Assembly (NCBI GenBank): GCA_017454745.1
Contig: JAFTCL010000001.1
Span: 211,615 to 275,614 of the forward strand
Length of the DNA: 64,000 nt
Source of the DNA: Kiritimatiellia bacterium
GTDB lineage: Bacteria; Verrucomicrobiota; Kiritimatiellia; RFP12; UBA1067
Reading direction: 5' to 3'
The translations under genes and the position numbers were made by a program. This document shows, one piece after another, positions 1 to 9,518 of this stretch. How positions within the stretch are numbered: the first letter of the stretch is position 1; every line of letters starts with the position of its first letter. The notes beneath the pieces were generated by a model. It was not told where the DNA came from. It was given only the letters and a program-made list of their open reading frames with translations, and ran no database searches.

Positions 1-80
1 ATGTGAAGATTGAGACCGACAACGCCGCCGGAATGATAGAGAACCGCAACCGCGCCTACCAGCTCAACCGCATCTGGTGA
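1..80 (+). CDS. 3' end of an unidentified protein (truncated by window edge)
   Basis: An open frame enters from the left edge and ends at the TGA at 78-80. The last residues read KIETDNAAGMIENRNRAYQL followed by NRIW. Only about 26 codons are visible and I do not recognise the family. The stop lies 30 bases before the next start codon on the same strand, so this gene probably shares a transcript with the exported beta-helix protein that follows. Confidence 0.5.
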   Translation, partial: VKIETDNAAGMIENRNRAYQLNRIW

Positions 81-110
81 CATCCCACGCTTAATCCCAA
101 AGGATATGAA

Positions 111-1634
111 ATGAAAACACTCCCGACCATCATGTCTTGCGCACTCTTTGCCGCTTTGACGCAGGCGCAGACTTTCGTGACTTACGAAGAGTTTGGCGCG
201 GCGGGTGACGGGAAAACCGACGACCAGTCCGCAATCGTCGCCGCGCACGCGGCAGCGAATCAAAAGCGTCTGCCCGTCAAGGCCGGCGACGGCAAAACGT
301 ACTACATCGGACGCGGCGCCAAAGTGGCCGTCATCAAAACCGATGTCGATTTCGGAACGGCGAAATTCGTGATTGACGACCGCGAGCTCGACAACATCCG
401 GGCACCGATTTTTCATGTTGAGCCATCGTCCCGGCCCTTTGTAATAAAGGGCGTGGACAAACTATCGCGCGGGCAGGAGAACCTTGGCGTGGCTTTGCCC
501 GGTCTGTGCCTCGTTGAAGTCCAGAACTCCAACGTGAAGCAATACATCCGCTACGGACGCAACCAAAACAAAGGTTTCCCGAAAAAAGAGGTTTTCCTTG
601 CCGACCGGACCGGCGCGGTTTCCCCGCAAACTCCCATCATTTGGGAATATGAGAAAGTTACCGGCATCACCGCCCGCCCGATCGACGGAGAAACTCTCAC
701 GCTTAAAGGCGGCATATTCACGACCATAGCCAACCACGCGGAATCCAAATACAACTACCACGGGCGCGGCATCCGAATCGAACGCTCCAACGTCCGCGTC
801 CATGGACTTCGCCACGAAGTGGCGGAAGAAGGCGACCACGGCGCACCCTACAGCGGATTCATCTCCGTCTCGTACTGCGCAAACGTTACGGTATCCAACT
901 GTACCTTCACCGCGCACAAAACCTACTCCACCATCGGTTCGGCAGGAGAACCGGTGAGCATGGGTTCATACGACCTGTCGGCTAACAACTCCGTGAACAT
1001 CTCGTACATCGGATGCCGCCAGACCACCGATATCAACGATCGGCGCTATTGGGGTTTGTTCGGATCGAACTACTGCAAAAACCTGCTTTACGACGACTGC
1101 GTGTTCTCGCGTTTTGACGCGCACATGGGCGTGGCTAACGCCACGGTGCGCAACTCTACGCTGGGGCACATGGGTATCAACGCCATCGGGTTCGGGACAT
1201 TTCTCGTTGAGAACACCACTGTCCGCAGCGGTAACTTCTTCAATCTGCGCAGCGACTACGGAAGCACGTGGGACGGGGAATTCATCGTGCGCAATTGCAC
1301 TTTCGTGCCCGCCGACGGACGGTCCGCGACCGGAACGCTGGTGAACGGCTCAATCACCGACTGGCACGACTTTGGCTACACCTGCCGCATGCCGCGGCGC
1401 ATCGTGTTCGATGGGTTGAAAATCGACGATTCCCATCATCCCGAAAAGTATTCCGGCCCCAATATCTTCGGCCAGTTCAGCAAGAAAAACGTCGCGCCGG
1501 GTTACGTGGAAAAATATCCCTACCACCTCACCGAGGAAGTCGTACTGCGCAACGTTAAGACCGCAAGCGGCAAGGAACTGACAACCAGCCCCAACCGGTA
1601 TTTGTTCCGCAACGTTAAAATCGTGCGCGAGTAA
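111..1634 (+). CDS. Exported right-handed beta-helix protein, pectate-lyase-like fold
   Basis: 507 residues. The first 20 form a signal peptide (basic start, hydrophobic core, ending TQAQ). Directly after it comes FGAAGDGKTDDQSAI, the hallmark opening of the Pectate_lyase_3 / GH28-like parallel beta-helix family (usual form: DFGAxGDGxTDDTxAI). The rest is rich in short Asn/Gly/Val strands and alternating turns, as expected for stacked beta-helix rungs. Such proteins act outside the cytoplasm on polysaccharides, as lyases, hydrolases or epimerases; the substrate cannot be told from sequence. The start is supported by AAAGGA about 7 bases upstream. The next gene is convergent (groEL), so this is the last gene of its transcript. 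Confidence 0.75.
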   Translation: MKTLPTIMSCALFAALTQAQTFVTYEEFGAAGDGKTDDQSAIVAAHAAANQKRLPVKAGDGKTYYIGRGAKVAVIKTDVDFGTAKFVIDDRELDNIRAPIFHVEPSSRPFVIKGVDKLSRGQENLGVALPGLCLVEVQNSNVKQYIRYGRNQNKGFPKKEVFLADRTGAVSPQTPIIWEYEKVTGITARPIDGETLTLKGGIFTTIANHAESKYNYHGRGIRIERSNVRVHGLRHEVAEEGDHGAPYSGFISVSYCANVTVSNCTFTAHKTYSTIGSAGEPVSMGSYDLSANNSVNISYIGCRQTTDINDRRYWGLFGSNYCKNLLYDDCVFSRFDAHMGVANATVRNSTLGHMGINAIGFGTFLVENTTVRSGNFFNLRSDYGSTWDGEFIVRNCTFVPADGRSATGTLVNGSITDWHDFGYTCRMPRRIVFDGLKIDDSHHPEKYSGPNIFGQFSKKNVAPGYVEKYPYHLTEEVVLRNVKTASGKELTTSPNRYLFRNVKIVRE

Positions 1635-1668
1635 AGACGTTGGCGGCGGCGAAGCGCCGCAGAAGAAT

Positions 1669-1703
1669 AAAAAAAGGGGGCGTCGGCAATGCCGTGCGCC
1701 CCC
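1669..1703 (-). terminator. Rho-independent terminator of the dnaK-groES-groEL operon
   Basis: Read on the minus strand just after the groEL stop. GGGGGCG (from 1703) pairs with CGCCCCC (to 1676), and an inner GGC/GCC stem sits inside it. A run of seven T (1675-1669) follows. It lies between two convergent genes. A second GC hairpin (1643-1648 with 1655-1660) lies beyond it without a T-run on the plus strand. Confidence 0.9.
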
Positions 1704-1721
1704 GGGTGTGCGGGAAAGAAA

Positions 1722-3353
<1,632 letters not shown>

Positions 3354-3377
3354 TTTCCAATCTCCTTTAAAACGTGG

Positions 3378-3665
3378 TTATTCCATAACGCCGAGCAGGT
3401 CTTCCTCGCGGACCAGCTGGTAGGTCTTGTCGTCGATCTTCACTTCCGTGCCGCCGTACTTGGGCAGCAGCACCATATCGCCGGCCTTAACGTCAAACGC
3501 GATCTCTTTGCCATTGTCGTCGCGCTTTTTGCCAACCGCGACCACCTTGCCCTGCATCGGTTTTTCCTTGGCGCTGTCGGGGATGATGATCCCACCCTTA
3601 ATGACTTGCTTCTCTTCAATGGGCTCTACCAAAACGCGGTCGCCCAACGGACGGATCTTTGCCAT
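3378..3665 (-). CDS. groES: Co-chaperonin GroES (Hsp10)
   Basis: 95 residues from the Met of [14 protein letters not shown] longer open frame runs 29 codons further upstream, but AGAGGAGA lies just before this Met and family members begin here, so the shorter form is chosen. It forms the heptameric lid of the GroEL cage. Visible family marks are [10 protein letters not shown], the mobile loop region [13 protein letters not shown] (residues about 24-36), [11 protein letters not shown] and the final REEDLLGVM. It lies 91 bases after dnaK and 24 bases before groEL. Confidence 0.97.
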   Translation of the reverse strand: MAKIRPLGDRVLVEPIEEKQVIKGGIIIPDSAKEKPMQGKVVAVGKKRDDNGKEIAFDVKAGDMVLLPKYGGTEVKIDDKTYQLVREEDLLGVME

Positions 3666-3700
3666 AACTACTTCTCCTCTTGCTTTGTTAACACATGGTT

Positions 3701-3717
3701 TTCCGGGGTTCCCGGAA
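3701..3717 (-). other. Hairpin between dnaK and groES
   Basis: A perfect 7-bp inverted repeat, TTCCGGG and CCCGGAA with a 3-base loop, in the 91-base gap between dnaK and groES. No T-run follows on the minus strand, so it is not a classical terminator. It could stabilise or mark a cleavage point in the chaperone mRNA so that groESL is produced at a different level from dnaK. The role is inference. Confidence 0.5.
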
Positions 3718-3756
3718 CCGCACCCGCGGCTCCGGCCCCGCTGTAGAATCACTCGC

Positions 3757-5661
3757 TTACTTCATCGTGAAGTCGGCGTCGATAACATCGCCGTCGTCCT
3801 TCTTCCCGCCGTCGTTCGGCGGGGTGCCGCCAGGCTGCTGCGCGCCGGCGTCGGGACCGGGCTGCGCGGACTGCTGGCTGTACATGCCTTTGGTAACCGC
3901 GTCCATCGCCTGGGTCAACGCCTGCTGCTTGGCCTTGATCTCATCGATCGTCCCGCTCTTGAGCGCGTCCTTCAACTCGGCCAACGCTTTCTCCACCGGA
4001 GCCTTGGCATCCGCCGGGATTTTGTCGGCGTTTTCGCTCAACAGCTTTTCGATCTGGTAGCTCATGTTCTCGGCCTGGTTGCGGGCCTCGACCTCCTCCT
4101 TGCGCTTGGCGTCCTCCGCCTCGTGGGCTTCGGCGTCCTTACGCATCTTCTCGATCTCTTCTTTGGAGAGACCGCTGGAGGCGGTGATGGTGATCTTCTG
4201 CTCCTTGCCGGTGCCAAGATCCTTGGCGCTTACGCTCAAGATTCCGTTGGCGTCCAGATCAAAGGTCACCTCAATCTGAGGCCTGCCGCGCGGAGCGGGC
4301 GGGATGCCGTCCAGATTGAACCGGCCGATGCTCTTGTTGTCGTTGGCGAACTTGCGCTCGCCCTGCAACACGTGAATCTCCACGCCGGGCTGGTTGTCGG
4401 CGGCGGTCGAGAAAATCTCGCTCTTCTTGGTCGGGATGGTGGTGTTGCGCTCGATCAGCGGGGTCATCACGCCGCCCAAAGTCTCAATGCCGAGCGTCAA
4501 AGGAGTGACGTCAAGCAACAGCACGTCCTTGACCTCGCCTTTGAGGATGCCGCCCTGGATGGATGCGCCAACCGCGACCACCTCGTCGGGGTTCATGCCC
4601 TTGTGCGGATCCTTGCCGAACAACTCCTTGGCCTTCTCCTGCAGACGCGGCATACGGGTCTGGCCGCCGACCAGCACCACCTCGTCCACGGTGGTCAAAC
4701 CGGCGTCGCTCATGCACTTGCGGCAAGGCTCTGCAGTACGGCCAATCAATCCGTCGGTAAGCTGTTCCAGTTTGGCGCGGGTAAGCGTGGCCGTCAGATG
4801 TTTCGGGCCGGTGGCGTCCGCCGTGATGAACGGCAGGTTGATCTCGCTGCTCGGCGCGGACGAAAGCTCGCACTTGGCCTTCTCGGCGGCTTCTTTCAAC
4901 CGCTGCAACGCCATGGTGTCGCGGGAAAGATCAATCCCGTTCTCCGCCTTGAAGGTATCAATCAGCCAGGACATGACCGCCTGGTCCAGATCGTCGCCGC
5001 CCAAATGGGTGTCGCCGTTGGTGGCCTTGACCTCGAACACGCCGTCGCCGATATCCAGCACGGAGATATCGAAGGTTCCGCCGCCAAAGTCGTAAACCGC
5101 AATCTTCTCGTCTTTTTTCTTGTCCAAACCGTACGCCAGCGAAGCCGCAGTAGGCTCGTTGATGATACGCAGGACTTCAAGACCGGCGATACGCCCCGCG
5201 TCCTTGGTGGCCTGACGCTGCGAATCGTTGAAGTATGCCGGAACGGTGATGACCGCCTGGGTGATCTTCTCGCCCAGCTTCGCCTCGGCATCGGTCTTCA
5301 GCTTTTGCAGAATCATCGCCGAAATCTCCGGCGGGGAGTAAACTTTGTCGCCAACCTTGACATGGGGGTCGCCGTTCGCGGCGCGCACCACTTCATAAGG
5401 CACCATCGACAATTCCTGGGTCATCTCGTCGTATCTACGGCCCATGAAACGTTTGATTGAATAAATCGTGTTTTTCGGGTTCGTCACCGCCTGGCGCTTC
5501 GCCGCTTCACCGACCAAACGCTGGCCGTCTTTGGTGAACGCCACCACCGACGGGGTCGTGCGCTTTCCTTCCGCATTCTCCACGACCATCGGCTCGCCGC
5601 CTTCCATTACCGCCATGCACGAATTCGTCGTGCCCAAATCAATTCCTAAAACTTTAGCCAT
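3757..5661 (-). CDS. dnaK: Molecular chaperone DnaK (Hsp70)
   Basis: 634 residues, normal for the family. It binds exposed hydrophobic peptide stretches in an ATP-dependent cycle with DnaJ and GrpE, neither of which is in this window. The nucleotide-binding domain begins [13 protein letters not shown] (residues 6-18) and carries [28 protein letters not shown] and [10 protein letters not shown]. The substrate-binding domain carries [14 protein letters not shown] near residue 385, and a helical lid precedes a Gln/Gly/Pro-rich linker. The end, DVIDADF, is the conserved cochaperone-binding tail, here extended by TMK. The start has AAGGAGA upstream. First gene of the chaperone operon, behind a predicted sigma-54 promoter rather than an evident CIRCE or sigma-32 site. 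Confidence 0.98.
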   Translation of the reverse strand: MAKVLGIDLGTTNSCMAVMEGGEPMVVENAEGKRTTPSVVAFTKDGQRLVGEAAKRQAVTNPKNTIYSIKRFMGRRYDEMTQELSMVPYEVVRAANGDPHVKVGDKVYSPPEISAMILQKLKTDAEAKLGEKITQAVITVPAYFNDSQRQATKDAGRIAGLEVLRIINEPTAASLAYGLDKKKDEKIAVYDFGGGTFDISVLDIGDGVFEVKATNGDTHLGGDDLDQAVMSWLIDTFKAENGIDLSRDTMALQRLKEAAEKAKCELSSAPSSEINLPFITADATGPKHLTATLTRAKLEQLTDGLIGRTAEPCRKCMSDAGLTTVDEVVLVGGQTRMPRLQEKAKELFGKDPHKGMNPDEVVAVGASIQGGILKGEVKDVLLLDVTPLTLGIETLGGVMTPLIERNTTIPTKKSEIFSTAADNQPGVEIHVLQGERKFANDNKSIGRFNLDGIPPAPRGRPQIEVTFDLDANGILSVSAKDLGTGKEQKITITASSGLSKEEIEKMRKDAEAHEAEDAKRKEEVEARNQAENMSYQIEKLLSENADKIPADAKAPVEKALAELKDALKSGTIDEIKAKQQALTQAMDAVTKGMYSQQSAQPGPDAGAQQPGGTPPNDGGKKDDGDVIDADFTMK

Positions 5662-5734
5662 TGCTCTTTCTCCTTCTTTCCGTTCCCCGATCCAGCCCCG
5701 TCTGCGCCGTCTTTCGAGGAACGCTATTATTAAA

Positions 5735-5750
5735 GCAATTCACGTGCCAA
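5735..5750 (-). promoter_or_regulatory. Predicted sigma-54 (-24/-12) promoter of dnaK-groES-groEL
   Basis: On the minus strand the sequence reads TTGGCACGTGAATTGC, then TTT. This matches the RpoN consensus YTGGCACG-N4-TTGCW. The invariant GG and GC are separated by exactly ten bases. The expected start of transcription is near 5723, giving a leader of about 60 bases that includes the dnaK ribosome binding site. No CIRCE inverted repeat and no convincing sigma-32 pair is seen between dnaK and the upstream gene. Confidence 0.75.
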
Positions 5751-5845
5751 AGGTCAGAAAAAGCAACCAATAAAACTTTAAACCCCTTTTAAACAGCCAA
5801 TTACGCATTTTAAAGTTTTTGTCATTTTTTCGGCAGCAAGACTAA

Positions 5846-5897
5846 TGTCACACTTTTTGTCACACTAAAGACGGGTGGGACACCGCAGTGTCACACT
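5846..5897. repeat. Three direct repeats TGTCACACT upstream of the dnaK promoter
   Basis: Identical 9-base copies lie at 5846-5854, 5858-5866 and 5889-5897. The first two are spaced 12 bases start to start. The third overlaps a small palindrome GACAC-CGCA-GTGTC (5879-5892). They sit about 95-160 bases upstream of the -24 element, where enhancer-binding activators of sigma-54 usually bind. The third copy ends two bases before the stop codon of the neighbouring membrane gene. The regulatory role is inferred from position. Confidence 0.6.
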
Positions 5898-5898
5898 T

Positions 5899-6330
5899 TT
5901 ACTGTAATGTAGCGGATTCCGGCATTTTGTCGCCAGCCTCTACATAGGATACCGATCTAGAAAACGAAATAATAAAGGTGGAAAAGAGAAAAAACAGCGC
6001 AAAAAGCGTCCAAACCAATTTCTTGTGCGCCGCGCAATCTTCGCATATTTGCTGAAAATCGCGAGGGAGAAGGTAACGGTAGATGAACGCGGATGGAATC
6101 GCCGCGACAACCATAATCACGAGGGCCCTGGACAAAAGGCACGCGCCCGAACCAAACAAATTGTACGTCAATGCCATTAACCCCTCATACGGCGTTTGGA
6201 CGAATCCAAGACCGACTTTCGACGCGACCAAATGGAACAACATATCGATAATGTTCAGCACATTGCCACAAGAGGGGATCAAAGCCACAAAGGCCACCGC
6301 CGTGATTGATCTAGCCGCTGTTTTAGTCAT
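5899..6330 (-). CDS. Small membrane protein of unknown function
   Basis: 143 residues from the second of two in-frame ATG codons. GAGGAG touches the first ATG directly (too close to work) but lies 6 bases before the second, so MTKTAARS is chosen. Hydrophobic stretches are visible at about residues 6-40, 62-84 and 104-125, separated by a short basic/Cys-containing segment (QQICEDCAAHKK near residue 95). I do not recognise a family. It lies between the chaperone control region and a DUF7309-like gene, all on the minus strand. No clear terminator is visible between its end and the dnaK control region. Confidence 0.55.
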   Translation of the reverse strand: MTKTAARSITAVAFVALIPSCGNVLNIIDMLFHLVASKVGLGFVQTPYEGLMALTYNLFGSGACLLSRALVIMVVAAIPSAFIYRYLLPRDFQQICEDCAAHKKLVWTLFALFFLFSTFIISFSRSVSYVEAGDKMPESATLQ

Positions 6331-6546
6331 ACCCATCTCCTCAACAATCGCCTGCGCCTGTTAAATCGGGAACATTTTTTTAGGACGCCGGCTTCTGTTA
6401 ACCTGGTTTCAACATCGACCCAAGGTCGGGTAAGATGCCGAACAATATCTTCAGCCAATCTTCTTACCACACCGCTGTCGATTGGCCTTAATTGTCCTTT
6501 ACGACTCCCTTCACCTAACGTGCCAGATTGTCGATCAGCAACCCAT

Positions 6547-7587
6547 TCACTGCGCGACGAATTCAAACACATCCCGTACGGCATTGCACTCGCAATACGA
6601 AAGTAACTTTGTGCCCTTGAGTGTCGTGTATGAAAGGTCGCACAGCACCGTTTCTAAACAGTTACCGATCACCCCAAGTTTACCGGGCTTGCAGCCAAAC
6701 TTCACCATCGTACGGAGTACGAACTCCACCGCAGGTGTCCAGTCGAACTCCCGCCCGTCCGGTGGCGGAATAAGATCCGTGCCCAGCGCGAATTGCGTCT
6801 CCCCGTCGACCGCAACCATGAAACGCCCCATGAACCCCCGTCCCGAATCCGAATTCCCGCAGGGGACGGGTATCGCACCAATCTCCAGATTGAAATCCTT
6901 GTTCACGGAAAGAACCGCCACCTGATCAAGAAGCGGCTGGGAAAGGCTTACGGCCACAGGAGTCCACAAGGGAAATCCTTTTTCCCCTAACGTCCACGTC
7001 CTGTCCGGCGATTCACGCCAGACACTCACAAGATCATCTTCTGTGTCAAAAAGGTTGATCTCCTCGGCGGAATGCGTCTTGAAGAAATCTAAAAGCACCT
7101 TGATGGCGTCGATCGCTTCCGCAAGCTCTCCGGCCCCCATCATTTCGGGGGCATAGCCGGGAACGTAGGAGACGAGCGAAGGGTTGACGCCGCGCGGGAA
7201 CTTTACTCCCGACGCCTTAATCGCCGCACGCTCGCCCTTCAACAGATCCGCCGCTTTGAGAAACGCAAACTGCGTCTGGCGGATGGAGAAGAAAGCGTCC
7301 CGCAAACGGAGGTCGTCAAACGGGGGAACGTTTGCAATTTGGCAATACGACGAAACTCTGGGGTAAATCCCCACAGCCCGGTGTTCTCCGTATTCGCCCA
7401 TCACCGAAAGCGCGAACGTCCTTCCATCCGCACGTTCGACGGCAAGAAGCTGGTTCTCGCCCATCGGCATGTCCCATGGCGCGAGTTCCCACAGTTGCAA
7501 CGCAAGTTCGTAGGCCTCGCGCAACTGTTCTGGCGACGGCTTAACCTCGTCAAGTATCACTGGTTTCGGCAACATTTTCTCGCTCAT
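6547..7587 (-). CDS. DUF7309/DUF6930-like protein of unknown function
   Basis: 346 residues, soluble, no signal peptide. The N-terminal half contains LWELAPWDMPMGENQLLAVE and an SVMGEYGEHRAVGIY-type segment near residues 60-75. This resembles the domain family annotated DUF7309, often followed by DUF6930, in proteins of unknown role. The C-terminal half (about 225-346) has a separate globular pattern with several Cys. The ribosome binding site is weak (AAGAG, about 10 bases upstream). A gap of about 215 bases separates it from the small membrane gene downstream, and no function can be read from the neighbourhood. The domain names are from memory of the motif and should be treated as provisional. 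Confidence 0.55.
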   Translation of the reverse strand: MSEKMLPKPVILDEVKPSPEQLREAYELALQLWELAPWDMPMGENQLLAVERADGRTFALSVMGEYGEHRAVGIYPRVSSYCQIANVPPFDDLRLRDAFFSIRQTQFAFLKAADLLKGERAAIKASGVKFPRGVNPSLVSYVPGYAPEMMGAGELAEAIDAIKVLLDFFKTHSAEEINLFDTEDDLVSVWRESPDRTWTLGEKGFPLWTPVAVSLSQPLLDQVAVLSVNKDFNLEIGAIPVPCGNSDSGRGFMGRFMVAVDGETQFALGTDLIPPPDGREFDWTPAVEFVLRTMVKFGCKPGKLGVIGNCLETVLCDLSYTTLKGTKLLSYCECNAVRDVFEFVAQ

Positions 7588-7716
7588 TAAAAAAAACTCT
7601 TTTCTAAACCAATTTCAAACAATATGCAAAACCAAACGCTTTAGAAAGAAACATAATCATTGTATGCCATCCTGCCGGGGATTGCAACAATAGGGGTGCA
7701 AGAATTTGGCACGTTG

Positions 7717-7770
7717 CGGATTACGGAAGCGCCCGCACCGATTTCAGTTCGGTTACCTTCGCGTACGACG
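7717..7770 (+). repeat. 54-bp direct repeat, copy 1 (left of toxin-antitoxin module)
   Basis: Begins CGGATTACGGAAGC and ends CGTACGACG. It matches 9427-9480 in 48 of 54 positions in the same orientation. The core ACCGA...TCGGT can form a small hairpin. It lies in the noncoding space just downstream of the HigA-like gene. Apart from this repeat, nothing else is seen in 7588-7833. Confidence 0.7.
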
Positions 7771-7833
7771 GCTTTTTGGGCAGTACTCTACTTGATGTAT
7801 CCGTGTTGGCCTTGCTATTCATATCGGTCCGTG

Positions 7834-8964
7834 TTACTCAAGCACCCAACTGCCGATGTCATCCCATTTAATCATCGGCACACGATATTCCTTTGGCGAA
7901 AAGAATCTGTTGCAAAGTTTCTGGTAACGGCCAACTACAAGCGCGACGGAAACGCCGACCCGCTTTGCAATATCGCGCATTGCCGAAAGCGAACCATTGC
8001 CAAGGCAAATCTGATCGTCAAACATTGACGGTATCAGCATCTCCGACGCCTTTGCGTCAGTTGCCAATTCAATGTCACTGCTACTTTTATCCGTTACATA
8101 AATGAGTTCATGCTTACCCTCAAGGATATGCGCCGCTTCATGGTAAAGCGAAAACACAATTCTGTCCAATGCACAAGAATGCAATGTCAGGACAATAACC
8201 GGATGTTCTTTTAACCAAAACGCCACACCATTAAGGTTTTTTACGTCTTTTACCTTCTTAAGATAAATGACTTCAACACCCGTCTTTGCCAGTTCGGCCT
8301 TCGCAAGAAGTAAGAAATCCTTAACCACCAGAGTTCCGGCATCAATCGCCGCCGTTCGCTGCCGAACCGCATCCAATGCTTTCCTGAATGCGTCCGCATC
8401 ATAGGGACCGAGAGCCGGTATGTGATCAAGGGCCACGTGCGTAGCCATCTGTAGCCAAGCAGTCAAAGCCGTCGAATTGGATTCAACTCCTTTGACCGCC
8501 CGAGCGGCAAACGAATATGGAGTATGAATCTCTTCATAAGCATCAACCGAAGACACATTGTAAAACGAACAAAGTGCAGACAGCTGTTCACCTAGACGCC
8601 TTTTCTTAAAATCGGCAGGAAGGAAGTTGGCGGCAATTAAATCAGAGACTGGCTGCTTCTTGATCCAGTTCTTCTGATTCGCCGCCTGTTCCTCTGCCTT
8701 CTGGCATAGGACTTGATGTCGGTAATCGGCTTCTAGCTTGCACCAGAACTCGGCGCTTGCTCCCGTTACTAATTCAAGTTTCCGCGCGGTATCGGCTGTA
8801 ATCGGTTGCGTTCCATTCAAAATACGATAATAAGTCGGCCTGGAAAATTCCATCCGCTTACAAAACTCCAAGACCGGCATTCCACATTCAATCAACCAAT
8901 CTTGAATATGCTCTCCAGGTGGCAACAAATAACCCCCGGTCATTTCAATCAGTTTTTCGTTCAT
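7834..8964 (-). CDS. higA: HigA-type antitoxin: XRE helix-turn-helix fused to ImmA/IrrE-like metallopeptidase domain
   Basis: 376 residues. About residues 15-75 form an XRE-type DNA-binding domain of the HigA/VapI class (PPGEHIQDWLIECGM then FSRPTYYRILNG and ITADTARKLELVTGAS). About 200-340 is an ImmA/IrrE-like zinc-peptidase domain with the HExxH-type motif at H275-E276-A-A-H279 and a following acidic helix. Antitoxins of this fused architecture repress their own operon and neutralise a HigB-type toxin; the peptidase half may regulate stability. It begins 19 bases after the toxin stop on the same strand, giving the toxin-first order typical of HigBA. GAGGAAAA precedes the start. Confidence 0.85.
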   Translation of the reverse strand: MNEKLIEMTGGYLLPPGEHIQDWLIECGMPVLEFCKRMEFSRPTYYRILNGTQPITADTARKLELVTGASAEFWCKLEADYRHQVLCQKAEEQAANQKNWIKKQPVSDLIAANFLPADFKKRRLGEQLSALCSFYNVSSVDAYEEIHTPYSFAARAVKGVESNSTALTAWLQMATHVALDHIPALGPYDADAFRKALDAVRQRTAAIDAGTLVVKDFLLLAKAELAKTGVEVIYLKKVKDVKNLNGVAFWLKEHPVIVLTLHSCALDRIVFSLYHEAAHILEGKHELIYVTDKSSSDIELATDAKASEMLIPSMFDDQICLGNGSLSAMRDIAKRVGVSVALVVGRYQKLCNRFFSPKEYRVPMIKWDDIGSWVLE

Positions 8965-8983
8965 GACATTTTCCTCTTTTCAC

Positions 8984-9325
8984 TCATTCGTGTGTATTGA
9001 TATGCAAATCCGTCACCACAACGGAAACAACTTTTTCGATATCGATACCTCCGTCTTCTTTTACAGGAACCGGCGGTTTCGCTTCGAAAAGAACCCGATA
9101 CGGGCCTCGTTCGTCAAGCGAATACTTCCCCTTTTTATCATTGTGAAGAAGATGACAACGAAAGCGACGGAAAAAGGGCGTGAATAGTTCGGCAAGATTT
9201 GGAACCGCTTTAAGCGTCTGGATGCATTTGGCGATCCACTTGCCACTTTGCCCATATTCGCGCGACAACGATTTCAAATCAGCCGCAATCTTTGCCATCT
9301 TATCATTTCTGAAGAATACCTGCAT
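8984..9325 (-). CDS. higB: HigB-type toxin (RelE superfamily)
   Basis: 113 residues. The sequence follows the plasmid-maintenance killer-protein pattern: FRNDKMAKIAADLKSL at the start, SREYGQSGKWIAKCIQTL, a central FRCHLLHNDKKGKYSL and GPYRVLFEAKPPVP, ending VVSVVVTDLHINTHE. Family members are ribosome-dependent mRNA endonucleases; the basic/aromatic segment around residues 55-80 would carry the active site. AGAAAGG lies about 9 bases upstream of the start. First gene of a two-gene operon with the HigA-like antitoxin, preceded by two nested palindromes. The region is visibly richer in A/T than the flanking metabolic genes, in keeping with transfer. Confidence 0.85.
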   Translation of the reverse strand: MQVFFRNDKMAKIAADLKSLSREYGQSGKWIAKCIQTLKAVPNLAELFTPFFRRFRCHLLHNDKKGKYSLDERGPYRVLFEAKPPVPVKEDGGIDIEKVVSVVVTDLHINTHE

Positions 9326-9349
9326 TAAAACCTTTCTGTCTCAAAATGA

Positions 9350-9380
9350 GATACGATGATATCGTATCATATTATGATAC
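9350..9380. promoter_or_regulatory. Nested palindromic operators in front of higBA
   Basis: GATACGAT-GAT-ATCGTATC (9350-9368) is a perfect 8-bp inverted repeat. It overlaps a second one, GTATCAT-ATT-ATGATAC (9364-9380). A TATGAT -10-like hexamer on the minus strand falls inside the second palindrome. The site is 25-55 bases upstream of the toxin start. Paired palindromes of this kind are the usual binding sites for the antitoxin helix-turn-helix domain. Confidence 0.7.
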
Positions 9381-9426
9381 TGAATGCAAGAGAAGATGAT
9401 TATCTTTCTGTCACGAAGGCTTTTTT

Positions 9427-9480
9427 CGGATTACGGAAACACCCGCACCGATTTTGGTTCGGTTACCTTCGCGCACGGCG
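9427..9480 (+). repeat. 54-bp direct repeat, copy 2 (right of toxin-antitoxin module)
   Basis: Same orientation as 7717-7770, 48 of 54 bases identical. It lies between the higBA promoter and the end of the GH2 gene. Together the two copies bracket about 1.65 kb holding exactly the toxin-antitoxin pair. Confidence 0.7.
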
Positions 9481-9518
9481 TATGTGCCCGATATGCCTCA
9501 TTGGAAAATAAATGGCTT

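Noticed and set aside
3427..5460. Long plus-strand open frame opposite groES and dnaK
   Set aside because: It spans two well-supported genes and the gap between them, and its composition mirrors their codons.
5662..5898. CIRCE or sigma-32 element before dnaK
   Set aside because: No GAGTGCTAA-type inverted repeat and no paired CTTGAA/CCCCAT-like boxes were found; the sigma-54 match is far better.
6327..6584. 85-codon minus-strand frame between two genes
   Set aside because: It overlaps both neighbours, has no ribosome binding site and no family resemblance; also no clear promoter or terminator in 6337-6546.
7705..7720. A second sigma-54-like TTGGCACG
   Set aside because: The GG and GC are only six bases apart, which does not fit RpoN promoters.
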